From positions 1 through 5,306 of the forward strand of contig CADBSP010000017.1 in NCBI GenBank assembly GCA_902797405.1: a stretch of DNA of 5,306 bases. The letters are read 5' to 3'. Each line of letters begins with the position of its first letter. Positions within the stretch are counted from its first letter, which is position 1. This document shows, piece after piece, positions 1-5,306 of the stretch. The notes below the pieces were generated by a model. The model was not told the origin of the DNA, searched no databases, and saw nothing but the letters and a program-made list of their open reading frames with translations. The DNA comes from an uncultured Eubacteriales bacterium (GTDB taxonomy: Bacteria; Bacillota; Clostridia; Peptostreptococcales; Anaerovoracaceae). The position numbers and the translations under genes were made by a program.

Positions 1-1
1 C

Positions 2-19
2 GGGTGAATCCCTGTTTTT
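2..19 (+). terminator. possible 3' part of a terminator of an upstream gene
   Basis: GGG-TGAAT-CCC (2-12) followed by TGTTTTT (13-19) resembles the end of an intrinsic terminator running into a U-tract. The visible stem is only three base pairs. A longer stem would need a left arm outside the window, so this is a weak call that depends on unseen sequence. Confidence 0.2.
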
Positions 20-46
20 AATTGTGTTTATTACAGGCACTTCTTT

Positions 47-84
47 TTGACGTGCATTATTTAAATACAATATTTAAATACAAT
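47..84 (+). promoter_or_regulatory. candidate promoter region for gltX
   Basis: A good -35-like hexamer, TTGACG (47-52), lies in an AT-rich stretch with two -10-like TACAAT hexamers at 66-71 and 79-84. Neither spacing is ideal (13 and 26 nt). With an 18-nt spacer the -10 would be TATTTA (71-76), a poor match. A promoter somewhere here is plausible because it is the only AT-rich, promoter-like block before gltX, but the exact elements are not settled. No T-box-type motif is visible in the 133-nt leader. Confidence 0.3.
58..83 (+). repeat. perfect 13-nt tandem duplication in the gltX leader
   Basis: The unit TATTTAAATACAA occurs twice back to back (58-70 and 71-83) with no mismatch, and a further T follows each copy, so the -10-like TACAAT appears twice. 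Perfect identity points to a recent slippage duplication or to a kept pair of sites. Confidence 0.85.
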
Positions 85-135
85 TTGAGGGAAATTATTT
101 GTTAACAGGTCTAGCGATGACAAGTCAGCTATTAT

Positions 136-141
136 GGGAGG
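136..141 (+). promoter_or_regulatory. gltX ribosome-binding site that fixes the start codon
   Basis: GGGAGG (136-141) lies 4 nt before the ATG at 146. An in-frame ATG at 134 overlaps this Shine-Dalgarno and would add only Met-Gly-Gly-Ile encoded by the site itself, so the start at 146 is preferred. The spacing is slightly short but acceptable. Confidence 0.8.
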
Positions 142-145
142 AATT

Positions 146-2026
146 ATGACTGAACAATATAAAGCTTTGGCGGAAGTGCTTTTTCCGAATTTGGAATATA
201 CACCGGAAAGCTTGGAAGAAAAATATCCCAAGCGTAATCTTCCTGATGGAGCAAAGGTAACCCGTTTGGGACCGAGTCCCACGGGATTCATTCATCTGGG
301 AAATCTATATGGTGCGTTTGTTGATGAGAGACTGGCACATCAGTCGGATGGCACGTTTTTCCTTCGTATAGAGGACACCGATGATAAGCGCTATGTTGAG
401 GGCGCAGTGAAGATAATAATAGATTCACTTAGATTTTTCGACATCAATTTCGACGAGGGTGCAAGCATAGATCCTGCGACCGGAGAAAATGTGGATATCG
501 GGCTATATGGTGATTACACTCAGAGTCACCGCGGGGATATCTATGCAACGATTGCGAAGAAACTCGTGGAACAGGGTGACGCTTATCCCTGTTTCCTTAC
601 CGAGGAGGAGATCTCTGAGATCCGATCCAAGCAGGAGGCTGCCAAACTCAATCCCGGAATCTATGGCGAGTATGCACCGTACAGGGAAATAACTGCGGAG
701 GAAGCAAAGGCTTTGATGGACCAGGGTAAGTCATACGTAATTAGACTTAAATCCAGCGGCAGTCCCGTTTCCGGAAATTCTTCAACAGGCGGCATTGCTT
801 CCGAAAAAACGGCAGCAGATGACGCTGGTTCCGGAAATCCCTCAACAGGTGATACGGCCTCAGTAAATCCGGAAACTGACAATGCATCAGAAAATAGAGA
901 GGTCAAACGCTTCACAGTAATCGATGCAATCCGCGGTGAACTCAGTATGCCGGTTAATTTTCAGGATACTGTAATCCTAAAAACCACAGGCATTCCAACT
1001 TATCACTTTGCTCACGTAGTAGATGATCATCTGATGAGAACCACGCACGTTGTAAGAGGTGAGGAGTGGCTACCATCGCTTCCAATCCATGTGGAGTTAT
1101 TTGAGAAACTCGGCTGGGAACCTCCTGTTTATTGCCACACCGCGCAGCTTATGAAAATAGGCGACGACGGGAATAAGAGAAAACTTTCCAAGCGTCACGA
1201 CCCGGAACTTTCCTTGGATTATTACAGGAAGATGGGATATCATCCGGCCGCAGTTAGGGAGTATTTGCTGACAATACTAAATTCCAATTTTGAAGAATGG
1301 CGTAGTGAAAACCCTGATGCTTCAATAGATGAGTTTGAATTCACAACGGAAAAGATGAGCAATTCTGGTGCACTCTTCGATTTGGATAAACTAAACGATG
1401 TCAGCAAAGACGTAATGCTAAAAATCCCCGCAGAATCGATTATCTCTTTCCTGGAAGATTGGGCAAAGGAATTCAGACCTGAGGTTCTCGGAATCTTTGA
1501 TGATAAGGCTTATCTAACCAAGATAATTGATCTTGGCCGTAACGATACCAAGTCACGTAAGGACCTCATATATGCGGAGCAGATAATCCAGTTCATCAGC
1601 TATTTCTTTGATGATCTCTATTCCGACAATAGTTGGATAGCAAAGGGTGCGATAAAGAAATCCGATGATGATGCGGAAGAAATGATGATATTCAATGAAG
1701 GTCTATACCCAAAAGAAAGCTTTCCGACGGAGGTTCCTAAAGAAGATGTTCCACTGATTCTAGAGAAGTATTTAGCAACCTACGATCATGGGGACGATCA
1801 AAGCCAGTGGTTCGATAAGATTAGAGAAATCGCGACTGAACTCGGATATGCAGCCAAGCCGAAGGATTTTAAAAAAGAGCCGGATAAATACAAAGGCCAT
1901 GTAGGTCACGTAAGCACAGTAATTCGTGTGGCCCTAATGGGACGCTCACAGTCGCCGGATGTACATACTATCCAACAGATTTTGGGCGAGGAGCGCACCC
2001 GCAGTCGTATCACGTTAAACATATAG
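146..2026 (+). CDS. gltX: glutamate--tRNA ligase (GluRS), class I
   Basis: Cytosolic enzyme charging tRNA-Glu with glutamate using ATP. The 626-residue product has the class I Rossmann signature: PSPTGFIHLGN at 43-53 (HIGH-type motif H50-N53), RIEDTD at 74-79, and the KMSKS-type loop KLSKR at 346-350. YHFAHVVDDHLMRTTHVVRGEEWLP (286-310) is the conserved stretch of the catalytic core. The C-terminal third is the helical anticodon-binding region, ending in GRSQSPDVHTIQQILGEERT. The start at 146 is set by the GGGAGG site; it removes four residues from the longest frame. Odd point: residues about 203-252 are a Ser/Gly/Asn/Thr/Asp-rich insert between VIRLK and RFTVIDAIRGEL, where bacterial GluRSs normally have a linker of under about ten residues. 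This explains much of the excess over typical bacterial GluRSs (roughly 470-560). All signature motifs are intact, so the enzyme should be active. Discriminating or non-discriminating specificity cannot be read from the sequence. Confidence 0.97.
   Translation: MTEQYKALAEVLFPNLEYTPESLEEKYPKRNLPDGAKVTRLGPSPTGFIHLGNLYGAFVDERLAHQSDGTFFLRIEDTDDKRYVEGAVKIIIDSLRFFDINFDEGASIDPATGENVDIGLYGDYTQSHRGDIYATIAKKLVEQGDAYPCFLTEEEISEIRSKQEAAKLNPGIYGEYAPYREITAEEAKALMDQGKSYVIRLKSSGSPVSGNSSTGGIASEKTAADDAGSGNPSTGDTASVNPETDNASENREVKRFTVIDAIRGELSMPVNFQDTVILKTTGIPTYHFAHVVDDHLMRTTHVVRGEEWLPSLPIHVELFEKLGWEPPVYCHTAQLMKIGDDGNKRKLSKRHDPELSLDYYRKMGYHPAAVREYLLTILNSNFEEWRSENPDASIDEFEFTTEKMSNSGALFDLDKLNDVSKDVMLKIPAESIISFLEDWAKEFRPEVLGIFDDKAYLTKIIDLGRNDTKSRKDLIYAEQIIQFISYFFDDLYSDNSWIAKGAIKKSDDDAEEMMIFNEGLYPKESFPTEVPKEDVPLILEKYLATYDHGDDQSQWFDKIREIATELGYAAKPKDFKKEPDKYKGHVGHVSTVIRVALMGRSQSPDVHTIQQILGEERTRSRITLNI
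770..889 (+). repeat. intragenic tandem repeat (two 60-nt units) coding the GluRS insert
   Basis: Residues 209-228 and 229-248 form two adjacent 20-residue units, each beginning SGNxSTG and sharing a later AS, with 10 of 20 residues identical. At the DNA level the first 32 nt of each unit (from 770 and from 830) match well, including TCCGGAAAT and TCAACAGG; the second halves have drifted. A fainter TCCGGAAAC at 868-876 may be a remnant of another copy. The 60-nt period keeps the frame, consistent with growth by slippage or unequal recombination. Confidence 0.75.
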
Positions 2027-2035
2027 GATATATGC

Positions 2036-2205
2036 GTCTGTGATAACCTCTAAGTGACGACCGCTTTAGCTTTGCCCTAGGGCAAGCGGTTCTAAGCTCT
2101 GACTTCGCTATTCGTTATTCGCAGGTTTGCTCATAACTCATATTCGCTCGACAATCGCTAAGAATTGGGGCTCGGGAAGTCGCTACATTAGAGGCAATCA
2201 CAGAC
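2036..2205. mobile_element. 170-bp MITE-like non-coding element with terminal inverted repeats (copy A)
   Basis: The left end 2036-2061 (starts GTCTGTGAT, then CCTCTAA and CGAC) matches the reverse complement of 2179-2205 at 22 of 26 aligned bases with one 1-nt gap. Inside are a hairpin block (2060-2090) and two arms (2091-2124 and 2128-2163) that recur inverted at 5130-5306. The 45 nt at 2046-2090 recur inverted at 3000-3044. It leaves only 9 nt after the gltX stop and 13 nt before the ung start. No coding frame of note is inside, and no target-site duplication is convincing. It is probably a miniature inverted-repeat element or another dispersed structured intergenic repeat. Any trans-acting transposase is unknown. 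Confidence 0.6.
2060..2090. repeat. hairpin block inside copy A
   Basis: ACCGCTT (2060-2066) pairs with AAGCGGT (2084-2090). The interior holds the perfect 14-nt palindrome TTGCCCTAGGGCAA (2072-2085), so two alternative foldings compete. It lies 34 nt after the gltX stop and could affect mRNA 3' ends, but no U-tract follows, so it is not called as an intrinsic terminator. Confidence 0.6.
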
Positions 2206-2218
2206 ATAAAAAACAAAT

Positions 2219-2974
2219 ATGGTTGAATTGAACAATAGCTGGGATGCACTCCTCGCTCCCGAATTTGAAAGTGAATATTACCAGAGACTGCGAAGGTTCT
2301 TAATTGATGAATATAAGAACCGGACGATTTATCCGGATATGTATGACATTTTCAATGCACTAAAAGTGACGCCTTACGAGGAAGTCAAAGTCGTCATACT
2401 GGGCCAGGATCCTTATCATGAACCTGGGCAGGCGCACGGAATGGCTTTTTCTGTTAATCCCGGGATTAAACAGCCGCCTTCTTTGGTAAATATATTCAAA
2501 GAATTGAAGGATGACCTAGGCATAGAACCTCCACCAAAGGAATATGGATACTTGATGGATTGGGCCAATCAGGGTGTACTGCTTCTTAATACGTGTCTAA
2601 CGGTTCGCGCACATCAAGCCAATTCACACAGAGGAAAAGGTTGGGAACAGCTTACGGATAAGATTGTAGAGCTTCTGGCTAAAAGAGAAAAATCGCTGGT
2701 TTTCATTCTATGGGGAGCTAACGCCAGGAGCAAAGTACCGCTGATTGAAAGAAGCATGAATATGATGAAGCCGATAGCTAATGACGGAATTGAGACTTCT
2801 ACGAATAGGGATTTTCCGGAGGCGGGCCGTCACCTGATTCTAGAAGCACCTCATCCGAGCCCGCTCTCGGCATACAGTGGATTCTTTGGAGGACATTACT
2901 TCTCCCGCACCAACGCGTTTCTCCAACAACATGGGGAAGATGCCATCGACTGGAAGATATATTATTCAGGTTAA
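2219..2974 (+). CDS. ung: uracil-DNA glycosylase, family 1 (UNG/UDG)
   Basis: Removes uracil from DNA, arising from cytosine deamination or dUTP incorporation, to start base-excision repair. The 251-residue product has motif 1 GQDPYH at 62-67 with catalytic Asp64, Tyr66 that excludes thymine, and Phe77 that stacks on uracil in QAHGMAFS. Asn124 lies in LLLNTCLTV, and the DNA-intercalation motif HPSPLSAYSGFFGG (212-225) contributes catalytic His212. The start fits the family N-terminus (MVxLxxSWD), and an in-frame stop at 2207-2209 leaves no upstream alternative. No Shine-Dalgarno precedes it; only A-rich sequence does. Odd point: His212 is about 25 residues later than in E. coli Ung (His187), whereas Asp64 is at the same position. 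The excess is an extra stretch of about 24 residues at roughly 179-203 (Met/Asn then Asp/Glu/Thr-rich) before RHLILEAPHPSPLS. The protein should be active. Confidence 0.98.
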   Translation: MVELNNSWDALLAPEFESEYYQRLRRFLIDEYKNRTIYPDMYDIFNALKVTPYEEVKVVILGQDPYHEPGQAHGMAFSVNPGIKQPPSLVNIFKELKDDLGIEPPPKEYGYLMDWANQGVLLLNTCLTVRAHQANSHRGKGWEQLTDKIVELLAKREKSLVFILWGANARSKVPLIERSMNMMKPIANDGIETSTNRDFPEAGRHLILEAPHPSPLSAYSGFFGGHYFSRTNAFLQQHGEDAIDWKIYYSG

Positions 2975-2989
2975 TAAATGAATTGCGTG

Positions 2990-3055
2990 GGAATTTGCGA
3001 CCGCTGGTCCGATGGCAAAGCGAGTACGGTCGTCACATAGAGGTACATAAATTCC
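2990..3055. repeat. partial, inverted copy of the intergenic element (copy C)
   Basis: Bases 3000-3044 match the reverse complement of 2046-2090 at 36 of 45 positions without gaps; the best block is CGGTCGTCAC then TAGAGGT. GACCG/CGGTC can still close a stem. The module is bracketed by its own inverted repeat GGAATTT (2990-2996) / AAATTCC (3049-3055), absent from copy A. The terminal GTCTGTGAT of copy A is missing, so this is a fragment or a divergent relative. It fills over half of the 126-nt ung-typA gap, and nothing else convincing is seen there except the typA ribosome-binding site. Confidence 0.65.
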
Positions 3056-3089
3056 AGAATAGAAAGTTTATGACAGATCAATAATTGTT

Positions 3090-3094
3090 AAGGA
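3090..3094 (+). promoter_or_regulatory. typA ribosome-binding site
   Basis: AAGGA lies 6 nt before the ATG at 3101, a standard spacing. It separates the true start from a similar ATGACAGAT at 3070-3078, which runs into a stop after four codons. Confidence 0.75.
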
Positions 3095-3100
3095 AATAGT

Positions 3101-4981
3101 ATGACAGATAGACAGAAGATAATTAATATAGCCGTAATCGCTCACGTTGACGCAGGTAAAAGCACCTTGGTCGATGCGTTTCTGAAGCAGAGCGGAGTAT
3201 TTAGAGATAACGAGGAAATCGTTGATTGTGTAATGGACTCCGATGACATCGAGCGTGAGAGAGGAATCACAATTTACAGCAAGAACTGCTCCATCATGTA
3301 TGGGGATTATAAGATAAATATCGTTGACACTCCGGGACACGCGGATTTTTCATCGGAGGTCGAACGAATTATGAAGACGGTGGATACGGTAATACTCCTC
3401 GTTGATTCCAGCGAGGGTCCGATGCCGCAGACCAGATTCGTTTTAACAAAGTCGCTGGAGCAGGGAATTGATCCAATTCTCTTCATAAACAAAATCGACA
3501 AAAAGGACGCTCGCATAGATGAGGTTGTTGATGAAGTATATGAACTCTTCATGGACCTAAATGCCAGCGACAGTCAACTGGATTTTCCGATACTCTATGG
3601 AATCGCCAGACAGGGAATCGCAGTGAAGGATCCAAAAGAAGTGGAGGGAATCGAGGTCGAGCAGGGGAGTGTTAAGATGAAGCACACTCCTGAGGGCTAT
3701 GGGGGCTTTGATTTAAAACCTCTATTTGAAACAATAATTGAGCATTGCGAACCATATCCCGACAGAAGAGAGGAACCGCTCCAGATGCAGGTTTCAACCT
3801 TGGCCTATGATGACTATATAGGAAGACTTGGAATCGGTCGAATTACCAGGGGTACAATCAAAGAGGCCCAGACCGTTGCAGTTACAAAGGCAGACGGTTC
3901 TGTCGTTCAGAGAAAGATAAACCAGGTATTTGTATATAGAGGCCTAAAGAGGATGCCGGTTCAGGAAGCTCAGTGCGGAGACATAGTAGTTCTTTCCGGA
4001 ATACCAGACATTTCAATTGGTGAGACGGTTTGTGATCCTGAGCATCCGGATGCCATGGAAATGATTCATATAGAGGAACCAACTCTATCCATGAACTTTA
4101 TGGTTAATGCATCCCCCTTTGCTGGAAAGGTTGGAAAATATGTAACTTCCAGACACATTAGAGAGAGATTGAATAAGGAATTGGAAGTCAACGTTGGACT
4201 TACTGTTGAAGAAACCGATTCCACTGACTGCTTTAAGGTGTCGGGAAGAGGCGAACTGCATCTATCCATTTTGATAGAGAACATGCGTCGTGAAGGTTAT
4301 GAACTGGCAGTATCAAAGCCGGAAGTAATCTACCACAAGGCAGAGAACGGACAGAGGTTGGAGCCTATAGAGGAGGTAATAATCAGCGTTCCCGACGAAT
4401 ACTCAGGCTCTGTAATTTCTAAACTAAACATCAGAAAGGGCATGATGATTCAAATGACCGGTGAGAACGGATATCAAAAGTTGGAGTATCATGCGCCGAC
4501 CAGAGGCCTCCTGGGCTATCGCTCCGAATTCATAAATGATACCCACGGAGAGGGAACTATGGAAAGAAGGTTCTTCGACTTCGAGGAGTATAAAGGAGAT
4601 ATTCCGGGAAGAACAAATGGTGTTGCAATTGCAATTGAAGAAGGAGACTGCACGCCTTATGCTCTTTTCAATATTGGTGAGCGTGTCCAGATGTTCGTGG
4701 AACCCGGAACCAGGGTATATGAGGGAATGATAGTCGGAATGAATTCCAGATCTGACGACATGGAAGTAAACCCATGCAAGGCAAAGAAGGCAACCAATAT
4801 GCGAGCAGCTGGATCCGATGAAAATATAAAACTGTCACCGGCTCGTCACTTTACATTGGAGGAGGCGCTCGAATTTATAGCTGATGACGAACTGGTTGAA
4901 ATAACGCCGGACGACATCAGGCTTCGTAAGAAACTGCTTCACGAGCTTGATCGTCGTCGCCAACGCAATCAAAACAGCTAG
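3101..4981 (+). CDS. typA: translational GTPase TypA/BipA
   Basis: EF-G-like GTPase that binds the 70S A-site region and supports ribosome assembly and growth under cold or other stress. The 626-residue product shows a full G domain: G1 AHVDAGKST (14-22), switch I RGIT (54-57), G3 DTPGH (76-80) with the GTPase-activating His80, and G4 NKID (130-133). The G5 region (YGIARQG, 166-172) lacks a classic SAK. A beta-barrel domain 2 follows (about 225-310), then an EF-G-type domain around SGRGELHLSILIENMRREGYEL, a domain V-like region, and the BipA-specific C-terminal domain from about 490 (RGLLGYRSEF, then EYKGDIPGRTNG). This last region rules out EF-G and LepA. It is slightly longer than E. coli or Bacillus TypA (about 607-612), largely through extra residues at about 176-200 of the G domain. 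Odd point: the last codons (Asn-Gln-Asn-Ser-stop) lie in the first unit of a 28-nt tandem array. Confidence 0.98.
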   Translation: MTDRQKIINIAVIAHVDAGKSTLVDAFLKQSGVFRDNEEIVDCVMDSDDIERERGITIYSKNCSIMYGDYKINIVDTPGHADFSSEVERIMKTVDTVILLVDSSEGPMPQTRFVLTKSLEQGIDPILFINKIDKKDARIDEVVDEVYELFMDLNASDSQLDFPILYGIARQGIAVKDPKEVEGIEVEQGSVKMKHTPEGYGGFDLKPLFETIIEHCEPYPDRREEPLQMQVSTLAYDDYIGRLGIGRITRGTIKEAQTVAVTKADGSVVQRKINQVFVYRGLKRMPVQEAQCGDIVVLSGIPDISIGETVCDPEHPDAMEMIHIEEPTLSMNFMVNASPFAGKVGKYVTSRHIRERLNKELEVNVGLTVEETDSTDCFKVSGRGELHLSILIENMRREGYELAVSKPEVIYHKAENGQRLEPIEEVIISVPDEYSGSVISKLNIRKGMMIQMTGENGYQKLEYHAPTRGLLGYRSEFINDTHGEGTMERRFFDFEEYKGDIPGRTNGVAIAIEEGDCTPYALFNIGERVQMFVEPGTRVYEGMIVGMNSRSDDMEVNPCKAKKATNMRAAGSDENIKLSPARHFTLEEALEFIADDELVEITPDDIRLRKKLLHELDRRRQRNQNS

Positions 4982-5104
4982 TTCCCCGACATGCAACCAA
5001 AATTGCTAGTTTCCCGACATGCAACCAAAATTGCCAGTTTCCGGATAGGAAATCAAAACAGCTAGTTCACGAATAAGCAATCAAAACAGTTAGCATTTAG
5101 GATT
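4965..5104 (+). repeat. 28-nt tandem array, five units, overlapping the typA stop codon
   Basis: Five contiguous 28-nt units start at 4965, 4993, 5021, 5049 and 5077. Each opens with GCAAYCAAAA (unit 4: GAAATCAAAA), followed in most by a CTAGTT-like core and, in the first two, CCCGACAT. Units 1-2 and 2-3 each match at 24 of 28 positions, 1-4 at 22, and 1-5 at about 18, so the array decays towards its 3' end. Units 1, 4 and 5 share AATCAAAACAG; units 2 and 3 share AACCAAAATTG. There are no spacers, so it is not CRISPR. The first 17 nt of unit 1 are typA coding sequence including its TAG. Confidence 0.9.
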
Positions 5105-5175
5105 CGTAAGTGTCAGCATGAGGGTTTTTGCTCAGGCGACTCTTAGCGATTCGCAAGCGGATATGAGGCATGAGC

Positions 5176-5201
5176 AGCTATGAACGCTTGCGTTCATAGC
5201 T
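5176..5201. repeat. perfect 12-bp inverted repeat (hairpin 1 of the copy B centre)
   Basis: AGCTATGAACGC (5176-5187) and GCGTTCATAGCT (5190-5201) are exact reverse complements separated by TT, so an 11-bp stem with a CTTG loop is likely. No U-tract follows on either strand, which argues against a simple intrinsic terminator. Confidence 0.85.
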
Positions 5202-5210
5202 GAGCGAGGA

Positions 5211-5235
5211 CGATAATGATGAGAATCAATTATCG
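5211..5235 (+). repeat. hairpin 2 of the copy B centre, with GNRA-type loop
   Basis: CGATAAT (5211-5217) pairs with ATTATCG (5229-5235). After a bulged A (5228), GAT (5218-5220) pairs with ATC (5225-5227), closing a GAGA tetraloop (5221-5224) of GNRA form when read as + strand RNA. A stable fold of this kind beside hairpin 1 suggests the module acts as RNA, or is kept as a cruciform. Confidence 0.6.
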
Positions 5236-5306
5236 GACAAGCGAGGCTATGGTAATATCTGCGAATGCCGAATAGCGAAGCGAGAGCTTAGATTCGCGCG
5301 CTGAGC

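Larger units (their letters stand above)
5130..5306. repeat. second copy of the intergenic element, with enlarged centre (copy B)
   Basis: The left arm 5141-5176 matches the reverse complement of 2128-2163 at 30 of 36 positions, and the right arm 5259-5292 matches that of 2091-2124 at 30 of 34. Between the arms copy B has 82 nt (5177-5258) where copy A has 3 nt. The copy is also an imperfect long palindrome: GCTCAG (5130-5135) pairs with CTGAGC (5301-5306), 12 of 16 bases at 5140-5155 pair with 5260-5275, and GATAT (5160-5164) pairs with ATATC (5255-5259). No gene is seen in 4982-5306; the stretch is the tandem array, a short linker (5105-5129) and this element. The element may continue beyond the window. 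Confidence 0.7.

Noticed and set aside
11..37. CCTGT/ACAGG inverted repeat as a T-box or leader terminator for gltX
   Set aside because: Only five base pairs with a 17-nt loop, and no T-box-type conserved motif in the 133-nt leader.
113..130. Small hairpin AGC-GA-TGA-CAAG-TCA-GCT just before the gltX ribosome-binding site
   Set aside because: Only two three-base-pair helices interrupted by a bulge; too weak to call a regulatory structure.
134..145. Four-codon N-terminal extension of GluRS from the ATG at 134
   Set aside because: The extension encodes the Shine-Dalgarno itself (Met-Gly-Gly-Ile), and no ribosome-binding site lies before 134.
661..915. 84-codon open frame on the - strand opposite the GluRS insert
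   Set aside because: It lies wholly within gltX, shows no family motif, and its composition mirrors the low-complexity repeat on the other strand.
3068..3552. Open frames on the - strand opposite the start of typA (90 and 81 codons)
   Set aside because: Antisense to strongly conserved G1-G4 motif coding sequence, with no ribosome-binding site or recognisable domain; best explained as shadows.
4965..5104. CRISPR array
   Set aside because: Units are contiguous with no unique spacers, they diverge along the array, and there are no cas genes in view.
5112..5134. Rho-independent terminator for typA around the TTTTT at 5125-5129
   Set aside because: No stable stem lies directly before the T-run; the only pairing (TGAG/CTCA) spans it with four base pairs.
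5118..5183. Small + strand frame of 21 codons starting MRVFAQ after the tandem array
   Set aside because: No Shine-Dalgarno, and it runs into the copy B arm and hairpin, so it is likely chance.

Overview
The window carries three complete housekeeping genes, all on the + strand: gltX (glutamyl-tRNA synthetase), ung (family 1 uracil-DNA glycosylase) and typA/bipA (ribosome-associated translational GTPase). The gaps between and after them are almost filled with repeat DNA. The GluRS belongs to the long form with an LGPSPTGFIHLGN signature, KLSKR and a conserved HLMRTTHVVRGEEWLP stretch. Together with the moderate base composition and GGAGG/AAGGA ribosome-binding sites, this suggests a Bacillota member of class Clostridia, most likely Lachnospiraceae-like. 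That placement is inferred from protein style, not from a search.

Layout. Bases 1-133 are an AT-rich leader with a 13-nt tandem duplication, then the gltX ribosome-binding site. gltX (146-2026) carries a low-complexity in-frame insert built on a 20-residue tandem repeat. The 192-nt gltX-ung gap is almost wholly a 170-bp element with imperfect terminal inverted repeats (2036-2205, 'copy A'). ung (2219-2974) has all family 1 catalytic motifs, an extra segment of about 24 residues, and no visible Shine-Dalgarno. The ung-typA gap holds a fragment of the same repeat in the opposite orientation (2990-3055, 'copy C'). typA (3101-4981) is canonical. Its last 17 coding bases, including the stop codon, form the first unit of a five-unit 28-nt tandem array (4965-5104). 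The end of the window (5130-5306) holds 'copy B', whose two arms match copy A inverted but flank an 82-nt hairpin-rich centre where copy A has 3 nt.

How it fits together. The genes do unrelated core jobs (tRNA charging, base-excision repair, ribosome assembly or stress translation) and show no clear operon logic. The notable content is between the genes: a small, structured, non-coding repeat family found three times in about 3.3 kb, apparently modular and mobile, plus a separate minisatellite-like array. I see no phage, CRISPR, toxin-antitoxin or other accessory protein system, and no tRNA or rRNA gene.
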